Part shown: positions 24,652 to 34,245 of the stretch, piece by piece
Position numbering within the stretch: the stretch's first letter is position 1
Layout: the number at the start of each line of letters is the position of its first letter
Source of the DNA: Terramyces sp. JEL0728
Taxonomy: Eukaryota > Chytridiomycota > Chytridiomycetes > Rhizophydiales > Terramycetaceae
Direction of reading: 5' to 3'
Assembly (NCBI GenBank): GCA_027603945.1
Contig: JADIIU010000003.1
Location: forward strand, 62,001 to 126,000
Length of the DNA stretch: 64,000 nucleotides
Made by a program: the position numbers and the translations under genes
Notes under the pieces: generated by a model
Told to the model about the DNA's origin: nothing
Database searches by the model: none
Seen by the model: only the letters and a program-made list of their open reading frames with translations

Positions 24652-26474
24652 ATGTCAGGAAAAGTGTTCCCAGTGGACGACTCCAAACTAGATGAAACCA
24701 GGATACCAATTAACGAGACAGATAAAAAGGGTACCACTGACGGCCAATCGATTAACTCCAGTAGTATAGGTTCGTCCCAAGCACAAGGTGCTAAATTGGG
24801 AAAGGAGTTGGTAGAAAACAAACTACTATTTATGAAGTGGATTTTTGGGGCATTATCAATGAATTTGATTTTATTAGCTATCCTATGGCAGTTAAATAGC
24901 ACGTCTGGTTTGCTACTTACTTTCTTTGGAGAGGTTTTCAACGCTGCCTCGCCCGTGATTCTAGAAATTTGGATGATTCTCTGTTTCATTGCAACTCAAA
25001 AAGCTATGGTTTCAGGAGCTGCTGCATACGTTGGCTACCTAGTAAACACAGTTTAACGTAGATTACAAAGCCGGAAGGGTACAGTCTCGCTGCATGTGGG
25101 TTTGTTCAATCTAGTGTGTTTGAGAAATTCTCGTTTGCCACTAAATTATCGTACAGAAGCACCTCAAGGAATTTCTTGACCAGAATGTCTTATCTTTGGA
25201 TGATTCAATCAATAACCATTTTACTTCCGCTTTATTCAGCATCTACCCTCTCGTCCTCTGACTACAGGCAATATGCAGGTGCTTTGGGTTGTGTTCAATA
25301 CAAAGAAACCGGAAGCCCATATGATCGAGAGTGGCCAAATTTGTACACTGAAATGGGTGTTAGTGAACTAATATTTGGTTCATCTCTTGGCATTATGCGG
25401 TCCGAGAATAAAGTAGACAACACCACTTTTGTAATAGCACCACAGCTTGTAGATACCGCAGACGATGGGACCACCATTGTGGGTGATGGCTTTGTGTCGA
25501 CTATTGTCACGTCATGCAACTGTATACCTACAGGGAACAGCTCGTACCTTGTGGATGCAAATATTACTGGCAATATTGCTACTAATATGAGTCAACAATT
25601 ACTAGAGTTTGACTCTACACCAGGAATGGTAAATTATGTATACATGGAATCTTCCACGGTAAAAATTACAACCATACTGTCGGGCACAAATGTGTGTGGT
25701 TCAACTTCTCCCACACAGGTTAGTTATCCAATTTGCTCAACCTCGATATCCGATCACTTCCACGCATCCATCAGCACCACATTTATGACGGATGGCTCAC
25801 CTGCTTCAATTGCTCCTAAATTAGTCGAAATATTGTCGGTTGGGCAACCAGCGAATATCACTTGGATGTTCGCTGCTTTCAAGAACATATTTGGAGGCGA
25901 CGCTGAATCAGCTACAGATCTTCCACAAACATATAGGGGGACTATTAATCCACTATTGTGGTGGACTTCCCCAAATATGGAAGTTGTGAATGCCGCATTA
26001 CTGGAAGCTGGGATGGAAACCATGTTTTCAATTCTTGGAAGAGCTGGGGCACAGCGGTCCTTCACCCACACTTCTGCTAAATGTGAACAAAGCGTGATTA
26101 ATTCAGCTTATGTTGTGATAAAAATTTCAAAAACTGGTTTCCAATTGGGACTGTTATTCTTTATCAGCCAGCTAGTGATGATACTAATTTCAATCACTGG
26201 AACAATACCTTGGATAAGAAGTAAATATCCCATAAGCCCTGGAATCCGCCTTGCTCACGACCATACATTTTTCACAGTAATGGTGAACAACACAATTGTA
26301 TCATTATTTGGAATTAATTCTACTATGGACACTCCCCTAGTTTGGAGTAGATTTGATTTCGGTGTTCGCATTGGCGAAGAACATCAAACAAGAGATGATC
26401 CTGATTTAGGACACATGATAATGGACAAACCAAAATTTGTAGCTACCTTTACAAAAGGGAAGGCGTATTACTAA
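24652..26474 (+). CDS. Multi-pass membrane protein with large glycosylated ectodomain, 600 aa
   Basis: Family not recognised. One 20-nt intron (25042-25061) joins two open frames. About 60 hydrophilic residues precede membrane segments near residues 61-82 (KWIFGALSMNLILLAILW), 86-130 (two hydrophobic stretches) and about 175-195 (YLWMIQSITILLPLY). A region of roughly 300 residues with many N-x-S/T sequons (NTT, NSS, NIT, NMS) and several Cys follows. A last membrane segment (GLLFFISQLVMILISITG) and a polar tail of about 80 residues end it. The layout suggests a plasma-membrane or endomembrane protein. It is the last gene before the gene-poor stretch. Confidence 0.8.
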
Positions 26475-28215
26475 GAAAATACTATGAACTTTTCTAAAAT
26501 AAACACCTGAGATATTATTTTCTCTCAGAATTTAAGGTTAAACATTGCAGCTTTTATGTACTTTTTCTCACTTGATACTTTGTGTTATAGGCAAACAACA
26601 TTGTATTTGGCTGCAGAAAGTACCAGCTACGTTGCTAATGGTACTAGTTGTTAGAGTAATTAGTTAGGAATTAATATATCTACTGTTATCAAAATAAGGC
26701 GCTGTTTCATTCGAACAATGTTAGTTTGCAACCACTTTTATGGGACAGATTGGCATCAATAAAATTGTTTCAGCAAAATCGTTCCTTATTGTTATATTCC
26801 AATAAAATTATTTCTATCTTCGTTTGACTATGAGAATGATATCAATGACAATTTGTTAATATATATACAGGTTGTTTACTCCAGCTGCACAAGACAAAAA
26901 TAAATAAATACCTGAATATGTAAAGGGCGGCTAATAACCATGTAGACGTATAGACTAGAATTCTGCCCTATAGTATCTACAATCAAGTATTTGAACTAGA
27001 CACTTTCGATTACACAGCCATTGTTGTCAACTGATTATCACTGGTAACAATAATTATTGTTTACACTTTATAATTGATAGAGAGCCTTATAGGTTGTTTT
27101 ATACACTGAACATTATCCTTGAAGATGATGTGTAGTTCAATATTGACATTGGTGTTGTCCGCAACCTGGCAAACAACCAAAACGACAATATTATTCCAGC
27201 TCATTGTCCTTGGGACACTTAGTTATTTACTGCTTCTCCCAAATAATATCAGATTAAACCAAAGTTACCTTGAACTTGAAATTGGTTGAGTCTCATCATT
27301 CAAACTCGATACTTGTCCGCTAATTCTAGTTCGGCCGTTATAATTGGATCTCAAGTATAGAAATATGTTATTACATTCTGAGATTTATTAAGACACCTAA
27401 AGTGTCAAAAATAATGAACGATTATGATTGTACATAAAGCAATGGACAGAGATAAACAATAAAAATACTGCAAAAGTATTTTACTGGACATACAACAAAT
27501 CTTGGTAAGTAATGTAGTGTAAACTTTTTGTTTGATCCCAAAGGGGCATGTATATAAATCCAATGGTTATTATTGATGTGGAAAGTTGCACAAATATTTT
27601 ATACACTAAAATGCTGGCAAATGTACTATTCCGTTAATGAGATTGGATATGACAATATGATTCATGTGTAAAATGTCTTTCAAATTGAATTCAATCGGCA
27701 TGAAATTTTTTTAATTTTATTTCAAATTGCACATGAATACTGCGAATTTAGATTTACCAATGTGCTACAAAATTGATAATCTCGGAATAACGCGATCTAA
27801 TAGAAAGCAAATTTTTAAAATTGACATAACAAATACTGTAAGATAAATTGAGATTAGTTTTCATCCTGTTTAATGATTTGTTGTTGAATAATTTGTTTTC
27901 AAAGAAACAAGCTAACAATTTAAGAAGTTGGATTTGAATAAAGCTTTGCAAAGGTAATTCTTTGATAGAGATTAGTTATTTACTGGAACTACACTATTGC
28001 TATCCGTATTAAGGCACAGATAGTGTAAATAGATGTCGCAATATATTATATTGGCGGGATGTTAAAAAGATTGACCTAATCAATAATGTTTATCCTTTGC
28101 TTTATATTGATCAACTTGATAGTTTAAAGTCTCAATAGCTAGTTGTCCCATATACTAACATCAGAGTTCGGTTTAGAATATTTTTGATGGCAGAAGCGTT
28201 CCAGATAAATAGATC
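26475..28215. other. Gene-poor AT-rich interval
   Basis: This is the only stretch above 1 kb without a supported gene. I see AT-rich sequence with short A and T runs and stop codons in all frames. No tRNA, repeat array or homologous exon is visible. The only candidate is the short hydrophobic ORF at 27125. The right end, at 28216, is the exact left edge of the segmental duplication. Confidence 0.7.
27125..27289 (+). CDS. Possible 54-aa hydrophobic ORF
   Basis: An ATG-initiated frame begins MMCSSILTLVLSATWQ and contains a second hydrophobic run, LFQLIVLGTLSYLLLL, before a polar tail. It could be a tiny membrane protein or chance, since AT-rich DNA readily yields hydrophobic codons. No homologue is recognised and no intron is needed. 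Confidence 0.2.
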   Translation: MMCSSILTLVLSATWQTTKTTILFQLIVLGTLSYLLLLPNNIRLNQSYLELEIG

Positions 28216-28298
28216 ATTTTCTTATTTCATCTTATGCAGACAACATCGAACTTGGCGTTTCTGCCAGCACTCAATTTGATGGATGGAATACCATGTGA
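28216..28298 (+). pseudogene. 3' remnant of ketopantoate-reductase-like gene
   Basis: These 83 bases equal the last codons of the gene at 56679-57584 (SSYADNIELGVSAST and the following WNTM stop). The rest of that gene is absent here; the upstream flank is unrelated AT-rich sequence. It marks where the copied segment was joined to new flanking DNA. Confidence 0.9.
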
Positions 28299-28343
28299 TA
28301 TGAAAAGTTTGGAGATAAATGATGTTTGTCATTTTCATTCAAC

Positions 28344-28359
28344 TTTAGGGTTAGGGTTA
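28344..28359 (+). promoter_or_regulatory. Telomere-like TTAGGG box upstream of SCS7 copy 1
   Basis: The sequence TTTAGGGTTAGGGTTA lies about 50 bp before the SCS7 start and is repeated at 57630-57645 before copy 2. TTAGGG-type boxes bind Tbf1/Teb-like factors in several fungi; regulatory use here is inferred. Confidence 0.4.
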
Positions 28360-28408
28360 CTTTTTCAAAAGCTAAAAAAGCACAATCCATACTTTCCTGA
28401 ATAAACAA

Positions 28409-29441
28409 ATGACTATCAATATATTTAGTAATGAAGAAGTCGCTGCTCATCATACTACCGCATCGGTATGGGTCGCAATATCCGGAAAAGTGTATGACAT
28501 TACAGAATTTATGGAAGACCATCCTGGCGGTGATGAAATTTTGCTGCAATACGGGGGGAAAGATATTACACAAGTGTTGCAAGATCCGAATGAACACTTA
28601 CACTCTGACTCTGCATACGAAATGCTCACCCAATATTACATTGGAGATTTGGAGGAAGGTACAAATGGCAATTCAACTTTGAAGAAAGAAGAAAAGTTTA
28701 TTGATGTTACTAAACCCATGCTCTACCAAGTATGGACTAAAAAGTTCAGCAAAAAGTACTACATGGAGCAAATCCACATACCTAGACATACTAAAGGTTC
28801 TGCCCCAATTTTTGGCTCATTCCTTGAAGTATTTTCCAAGACGCCATGGTTTGATTGTTCTAATATGTAGGTATGGAGTTCCGATTTTCTGGGCACCAAT
28901 CATCACCTACTGCTTTTCCAAATCACTTGCAGAGTGTAGTCTAAATACTGTTTTGTCAATGTTTGGGGTTGGATTGCTCATCTGGACGTTAATAGAATAC
29001 GGATTACATAGATTTATTTTCCATATTGATGAGTATATGCCGGACCACCCTGCAGCACTAACAGTCCACTTTCTGTTACACGGAGTTCACCACTTTTTAC
29101 CTATGGATAGGTATTTCGTATTTAATCTCAGATTGCGATTGGTGATGCCCCCAGCACTTGGGTTTACGTTGGCGTACCCATTTTGGACAATGTTTACCAC
29201 TTTCCTTCCTTATGGACTCGGGCAAGGTGTTGCAGCAGGAGCAATGTCTGGGTTTGTTATGTATGACATGTGCCACTGTAATTTACTGTTAATCTTAGAT
29301 TATGTTCACCATGGAAAACCAAGAGGATCTTACTTTAGAGAAATGAAATCTTATCATTTGGACCACCATTACAAGAACCCAGATCTTGGATTCGGAATCA
29401 CTTCAAAAATTTGGGACTATGTATTCCAAACTACTTTATAA
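28409..29441 (+). CDS. SCS7: Sphingolipid fatty-acid 2-hydroxylase with cytochrome b5 domain, 322 aa (copy 1)
   Basis: ER membrane di-iron enzyme that 2-hydroxylates the N-acyl chain of ceramides. The N-terminal cytochrome b5 domain has the haem motif DHPGGDEIL and the second haem His near EHLHSDSA. The hydroxylase domain carries the His boxes HRFIFH, HFLLHGVHH, HHGK and YHLDHHY. Introns: 28849-28870 (22 nt), 29111-29131 (21 nt) and 29278-29298 (21 nt). The last two are in frame and stopless, so unspliced reading gives a falsely continuous ORF. The last intron is one base longer than in copy 2. It converges on the next gene with 29 bp between. Confidence 0.95.
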
Positions 29442-29470
29442 TAATTTTTAATTTGATAAAATTCACTTTC

Positions 29471-30406
29471 CTAAGTATTTACTGTATTCCTATTTCTAAT
29501 TGCAGCTAATTTGCGCTTATAAACTTCTTTCTTAATCGCTGCTTCCTCATCCCAATAAGGTAGCTTTAGGTGACGGGTCTGTAATTAAACTGATTTTACT
29601 TTTTCATCTATATAGTGATGGCTGCTGGTATCAGCTTGGACCAGCTTGCTTGTTGTACGGAACCATTCCACATTCGCAGAATATCTAGTTGGTATTGCGA
29701 TTTTTTCCTTGATTGGAAGCAAAGGTGGAGATATTCTATGTGAAATACGATTACTTTGGCAATTCGTAGGGATTCGCATTGATTAGCAGTACGTTGTAAA
29801 AGTTGTTGTACCCCTGAATGTCTTTTTGTTCTTTATGAATTACTTTTTCCGGTTCTGCAAGACGAACAGGTTCAGAAACATGGTTTCGTTTTATATCCGT
29901 GCGACAAGGAGCAATTAAACTCTCGTTTGAACTCGGACATCCTGCCTCAGTTAACCCCAGAGCAAGTGGTCTCCCTTCTCCTCCTTGCCCATGATATGCT
30001 GCTGGATATTTCGGACAGACAGACAAACCTTCCTTGTACAGTTCATTCAAGAATTTCATTCGATTTGTCTTTCCAAATGGCCCTAAATTTCGTCTGGGAT
30101 GATACGCGATTGTTGCTGTAACCATTCCACCAGGAAATGAACTGCAATATGAGCTATGTGCTTTACACTCAGCGGAATCGTGAGGCACTTTAGCCCGCGG
30201 CCATTTTGCATTAAATTCTGTCTGCTCTTCCTTTAGTTGTTTGTTTGCTTTCTTTTTTTCTAACGAGGTTGCAGACGTGCTTTTTGGCCGCTCGTCTACA
30301 GTCTAGATTAGCAATAAGCAACTTTATCCATCGTAAATGTATCAAACGCTGTGTTTGGATAAGATTCTAAAGAAAATCGCTTTGCTGATAGAGTTGCTCG
30401 TTTCAT
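29471..30406 (-). CDS. Uncharacterised Tyr/Pro-rich basic protein, 291 aa (copy 1)
   Basis: Three introns (30303-30322, 20 nt; 29736-29754, 19 nt; 29579-29599, 21 nt) join four exons in one frame. The product starts MKRATLSAKRFSLESYPNTA, has many short Pro/Tyr/Gly motifs (FPGGMVTATIAYHPRRNLGP, CPKYPAAYHGQG, ISPPLLPIKEK) and ends PYWDEEAAIKKEVYKRK. There is no membrane segment or enzyme motif. The style resembles microtubule-inner or other axonemal proteins, but I cannot place it in a family, so that is only a suggestion. It is well preserved in both copies. Confidence 0.7.
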
Positions 30407-30497
30407 TGTGAAATGACGTGTGCAATGAAAAATTGAATCGTTACTGAGTTAGATTTTAAGGAATTCCTGACTTAAAGCTGAGAACAAGCCAACTTAA

Positions 30498-30653
30498 ATG
30501 TGCAGACATGCTGTTGCCTCGTGGATAGTACTAGCAGTGAGCATGACCAATACAACTGAAACATACTCAGTCGACGATCGAAAATATGCTCTTCTAACTG
30601 GTTTTTCAGGTAAAATTTTTTACTGTGCAAATTTATGTTGCGAACCATTATAA
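30498..30653 (+). CDS. Possible 51-aa secreted peptide or upstream ORF (copy 1)
   Basis: An ATG frame reads MCRHAVASWIVLAVSMTNTT and continues for 31 residues to TAA. It looks like a short signal peptide followed by a polar, Cys-containing tail with an N-glycosylation sequon. It overlaps the first 19 bases of the mL58 frame, so it could instead be an upstream ORF of that mRNA. In copy 2 (59784) the frame is kept but carries seven amino-acid changes and one silent change, while the adjacent mL58 frame is unchanged. Confidence 0.35.
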   Translation: MCRHAVASWIVLAVSMTNTTETYSVDDRKYALLTGFSGKIFYCANLCCEPL

Positions 30654-31051
30654 AACGCACGTTCTATTCATTCAACCTTCCAAAGGAAACAAAGACCTTG
30701 AAATTAGATGACGGATCCACACTGCTTTACCGCATGAAGGAAACTGTCAAGCAAGAATACGACGAGTCAAAATTACCACCAAGGGTACACAGTTATCCTC
30801 AGAGAGACAGACTTACTCCAGAACAAATCAGAGAAATTCAAAAATTGCGAGCCGAGGATCCAGATACAAATACAGTTCTACAATTAAGTAAAAAATACAA
30901 CACATTCCCAGCTTTTATTTTAAAAATCACTGAATGCCCTCCTGAAAGAAAGAAAAAATTGAAATTACAACAGAATATCGAGTTTGAAAACCTGCCTGAT
31001 AGTAGGAAAAAGACGTTGATTGATCGCATGAGAAGAAAGGCACTATGGTAA
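30635..31051 (+). CDS. MRPL20: Mitochondrial large ribosomal subunit protein mL58 (Mrpl20 family), 138 aa (copy 1)
   Basis: Fungal-type protein of the mitochondrial 54S subunit. The N-terminus MLRTIIKRTFYSFN is a basic presequence. The family core follows: RLTPEQIREIQKLRAEDPDT, then LQLSKKYNTFPAFI and PPERKKKLKLQ. It has no intron. The next gene, UNC50, starts 27 bases after the stop on the same strand. Confidence 0.85.
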   Translation: MLRTIIKRTFYSFNLPKETKTLKLDDGSTLLYRMKETVKQEYDESKLPPRVHSYPQRDRLTPEQIREIQKLRAEDPDTNTVLQLSKKYNTFPAFILKITECPPERKKKLKLQQNIEFENLPDSRKKTLIDRMRRKALW

Positions 31052-31078
31052 TGAAATAAAAAAGTTTCTGTTTTTTAA

Positions 31079-31895
31079 ATGGACAATCAGCTTCCTCCCT
31101 TTTCAGCTTCAAGAAGAAGGAGAAATCGTTTCAAATCAATTCAAGTTTATTTCCAAAGACTGGCAACGCTTCAATTAGATTGGGAGATGGCTTTATGGCA
31201 GATGCTGTATTTAGTAATAGCACCAAGAAGAGTGTAAGTCGCTGCTAATATAGTTACCGCAACATATATCACCATAGACGTAAGATTATACTAATAAGAA
31301 ACAAAGAATCATTGGGCAAGGGATGATCCAGCATTTCACATCCTTTTGGCGTTTGGAATGTGTGTCGCCGCGTGCGCTTATGGAATGGTTTACAGCGCAT
31401 CGTTTGTAGAGACTGTGAAATTGATATTTTTTACAGCTATAGTGGAATTTCTCATTGCCGGATCATTCGTGGCGACAATCAATTGGTGTTACTGGACTAA
31501 TGCAGGTATATTACAAACAAATTCATGATCCAACATCAACTTAATACCGTGGAACAGAGCGTAGAATGGATGTACTGCTTTGATGTTCATTGCAATGCTT
31601 TTGTTCCGTTCTTTCTATTCACATATGTGGTCCAGTTCTTTTTCCTATTTATCGTTACAAAAGGAGGGTTTTTCAGCAGAGTGTTCGCAAATACGATATA
31701 TTTGGTCGCAGGGACGTATTATTTCCTCATTACCTTCCTGGGATTTAATGGTAATCGCGTTTTGATTTAGCGCTTCCATTTCTGAAAAATACGTGGTTCT
31801 TTTTATATCCAATAGTCTTGGCTGCGATGCTGTATGTATTTTCTATATTCATGTTCAATGTATCGCAAATAATCTTTAAAATATATTTTGAATAA
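31079..31895 (+). CDS. GMH1: UNC-50/Gmh1 Golgi membrane protein, 245 aa (copy 1)
   Basis: Multi-pass protein of Golgi/endosomal membranes, linked in other organisms to Arf-GEF recruitment. The spliced sequence has the family signature DWEMALWQMLYLVIAPRRVY, then TKNHWARDDPAF, then VEWMYCFDVHCNAFVPFFLF and LPFLKNT, with about five hydrophobic segments. Four introns: 31234-31253, 31280-31298, 31486-31505 and 31751-31770 (19-20 nt). Length matches the family. Confidence 0.93.
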
Positions 31896-31947
31896 TTTAC
31901 GAATGCAAAGTTAATTGACCAATCACATTTTGGAAAAATCTGCCAAT

Positions 31948-31961
31948 CTAGGGCTAGGGCT
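31948..31961 (+). promoter_or_regulatory. Degenerate telomere-like box upstream of RPS11
   Basis: CTAGGGCTAGGGCT followed by a T-tract lies about 50 bp before the RPS11 start in both copies. Ribosomal-protein promoters in many fungi carry Tbf1-type AGGG boxes next to poly-T; function here is inferred. Confidence 0.4.
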
Positions 31962-32012
31962 ATTTTTTTTTCTGCATCAACTTTTGTCTATAGACTTTTA
32001 CTTTTTTTAACC

Positions 32013-32484
32013 ATGGCTGAACAAGTACCTTGCAATTAATCTTTAGACTGAAAAGGCTTACCAATTCCAACAAGGTGTTTTCCAAGGAAAGAGCAAAATC
32101 GCTCGTTGGTCAAACGAAATCGGTCTTGGATTCAAGACTCCAAAGGAAGCAGTTGAAGGAACTTATATTGACAAAAAGTGTCCATTCACCTCTTCTTCAG
32201 TTTCAATCCGTGGACGTATTTTGACTGGTGTCGTTGTTTCCAACAAGATGAAGAGAACCATCATCATCCGTCGTGAATACCTCCACTTCATCAAAAAGTA
32301 CAACCGTTACGAAAAACGTCACAAGAACTTGGCAGCTCACATTTCACCATGTTTCATTGGTGTTGTTCCTGGCGACCAAGTTACTGTTGGCCAATGTAGA
32401 CCACTTTCAAAGACTGTCCGTTTCAATGTATTGAAGGTACAAAAGAAAGTTGTCAAGGGAACCAAATCATTCGCTAAATTCTAA
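32013..32484 (+). CDS. RPS11: 40S ribosomal protein S11 (uS17), 149 aa (copy 1)
   Basis: Small-subunit cytosolic ribosomal protein. After a four-codon first exon (MAEQ) and a 22-nt intron (32025-32046), it reads [17 protein letters not shown], then the uS17 core [20 protein letters not shown], and ends with FNVLKVQKK. Codon use is visibly biased to C-ending and other optimal codons (cgt, aag, gtt, atc), unlike the neighbours, as expected for very high expression. The protein is identical in the two copies. Confidence 0.97.
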
Positions 32485-32630
32485 TTTGCTGCATTTAATA
32501 AATTGGTCGATCGAGAACAAGCAGTCGAAAGACATTGGTTCGAAACTCTTGCCTAACCACCAAGATGTCAATCAACCACGCAAGCCAGGAGTAAAATTCT
32601 GGCAATAGTCGTTTTAACGTTTATTTCAAC

Positions 32631-33117
32631 TTATAGTGTGGTGCATTTTATGATTGAAACTATCAGCAGCGCAATGTACATTGCCAGTCCTAGAAAGCAT
32701 TGCACTATCAGGGTGAAAAATCTTAGGCATTGATGTATCCACATCGTGATACTTTCAGTTCCAAAGCGAACTTTGGCAAACTCATGTGAGATTTCTTCAA
32801 TAGAACAAATAACCTGCGATTAGCAAGAATTACCGGTGCCCAGAGCAGCTGCAATATAAATCCGGCTAGCTTTGGGTGCTTGAAGATTACGGCTTTGATG
32901 AGTGGAGGCACACCAGAATAAATCGTGTATTTTGGGAACGCCAACAACCAAGGCACAAGAACCAAATACAAATGAATCGTTAACTATTCATTAACGCAAT
33001 AGTTACTGTCACTGGAATCCAAATGGATTTCCAAGCAAATCCTGCCACCAAAATATACCTGTCTGCAAAGTTTTGCCAGGAGAGGTCGCTTCTTTCGAAT
33101 AGAGCCAAGATTTTCAT
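32631..33117 (-). CDS. Small polytopic membrane protein, 147 aa, unknown (copy 1)
   Basis: Two introns (32984-33006, 23 nt; 32814-32833, 20 nt) give one frame starting MKILALFERSDLSWQNFADR. Three or four hydrophobic segments follow (ILVAGFAWKSIWIPV, LYLVLVPWLLAFP, LAGFILQLLWAP, and a C-terminal LIVQCFLGLAMYIALLIVSI). It is rich in Trp and Ile. No family is recognised. The start is chosen as the first ATG in the frame supported by both introns; an upstream open stretch in that frame lacks an ATG. Same strand as the F-box genes. Confidence 0.6.
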
Positions 33118-33291
33118 TAATAAACAGTTTCCCCTTGATAAGTAAAAAGTTACGTTGCCAAAAAGTGCGAAATTTCGTCAATGGTCCACAATAATATGCA
33201 TGAGGTGTTGATGCCCGCATAGACATGGAGATTAGAAAACTTGACATTCTTGAAAGATTTCGTCCAGTTGGTTATAAACACTAGTCTGAGA

Positions 33292-34137
33292 TTAAATATT
33301 ACTTCGTAGACTCGAACAGTCGTGTCTGTCGTCAAAGATTGAATATCGCAATCTGCACAACCACATTGCTGGAGAAGTCAGCAGCCCGAAAAGTTTCAAC
33401 GGAATGCATCCGATTCCATACAAAATATCTATTGTCAGCTGAAATATACTCGAAGCAAGTTTCCCCTCTTCAATTATTATGCCAGGTATGCCTCTGATTT
33501 TCTTGCAAGATTTTGATGGATCTGAGAATCTCTTGTAAGAAAGATAGCGTTGCTTGTACAGATGTAGAGCTGGGGATATTTTCAGTAATTTATTTGACGT
33601 TTTGGACTCGTTTCTCGCAATGAACGATTTGAAATACTGTTGCGCGGTATGTATGGCTTTCGATACTCTTTTGTACTTTTGTTTAACCGAGTAATCCGGA
33701 AAGTCAATCACCAGCTTTTCAATCCATAGAAAATTATCCATGCATTTGTGATGCACATTTGAATTGGTTTGTGCTAGACGGCAAATGGTTTTTGAATCCA
33801 GGTAGGAACAAATAATTAGCTGGATTTCATAGGGCAGGGCTTCAAACGATATTGCTAAAGTATCAATGCTTGATTCAAACCACTTTGATTCCCTTTTGCT
33901 CCTCTCCAATTCAAATTCACGATATTCATTGATTCTTTTAATCGTATTTGGCAACCTCACAATTGTCACCAGTATCGCCCCGACGGAATATATAGATTTC
34001 AGGGCTATAAACGTGTATGAAATGATCTGTCGAAATTTCCCAAAGAGTTTGTAAGATTTTCTTTTAATCAGATCATTGCGTGATTTCATGCTATAATTAT
34101 AGTCGGCTAGCTGGTATAGACTTAGCAATTGCTTCAT
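33292..34137 (-). CDS. F-box protein with N-terminal hydrophobic segment, 281 aa (copy 1)
   Basis: Probable substrate adaptor of SCF ubiquitin ligases. The F-box lies at residues about 97-142 (FEALPYEIQLIICSYLDSKT, then DNFLWIEKL). A hydrophobic run, FIALKSIYSVGAILVTIV, precedes it at about residues 43-60 and could anchor the protein in a membrane. A second weakly hydrophobic stretch is near the C-terminus. Intronless, unlike most neighbours. It is paralogous to the gene just upstream. No substrate-binding repeat is visible. Confidence 0.75.
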   Translation of the reverse strand: MKQLLSLYQLADYNYSMKSRNDLIKRKSYKLFGKFRQIISYTFIALKSIYSVGAILVTIVRLPNTIKRINEYREFELERSKRESKWFESSIDTLAISFEALPYEIQLIICSYLDSKTICRLAQTNSNVHHKCMDNFLWIEKLVIDFPDYSVKQKYKRVSKAIHTAQQYFKSFIARNESKTSNKLLKISPALHLYKQRYLSYKRFSDPSKSCKKIRGIPGIIIEEGKLASSIFQLTIDILYGIGCIPLKLFGLLTSPAMWLCRLRYSIFDDRHDCSSLRSNI

Positions 34138-34245
34138 TTCGTGCTAAAATTGATTGACGTGGATGGCTTCTAATTATATTTGCAAACAATGCAAGGTGCC
34201 AATGTACATAAAGAATATAATGTATTAATAACAAAACAAAAATAT

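Noticed and set aside
26475..28215. Transposable element between the membrane protein and the duplication
   Set aside because: No terminal repeats, transposase or reverse-transcriptase motif is visible on either strand.
30472..30660. 62-residue minus-strand frame opposite the mL58 promoter
   Set aside because: It is not maintained at this length in the second copy and has no recognisable features.
32520..32570. tRNA-like stretch with GGTTCGAAACTC
   Set aside because: The flanking bases do not pair as a T-stem, and no matching acceptor, D or anticodon arms are found on either strand.
33118..33335. Frames upstream of the small membrane protein on the minus strand (MSSFLISMSMRAS and a frame ending SHFLAT)
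   Set aside because: They either lead into stops after splicing or lack an ATG and overlap the F-box gene; only the frame starting at 33117 is supported by both downstream introns.
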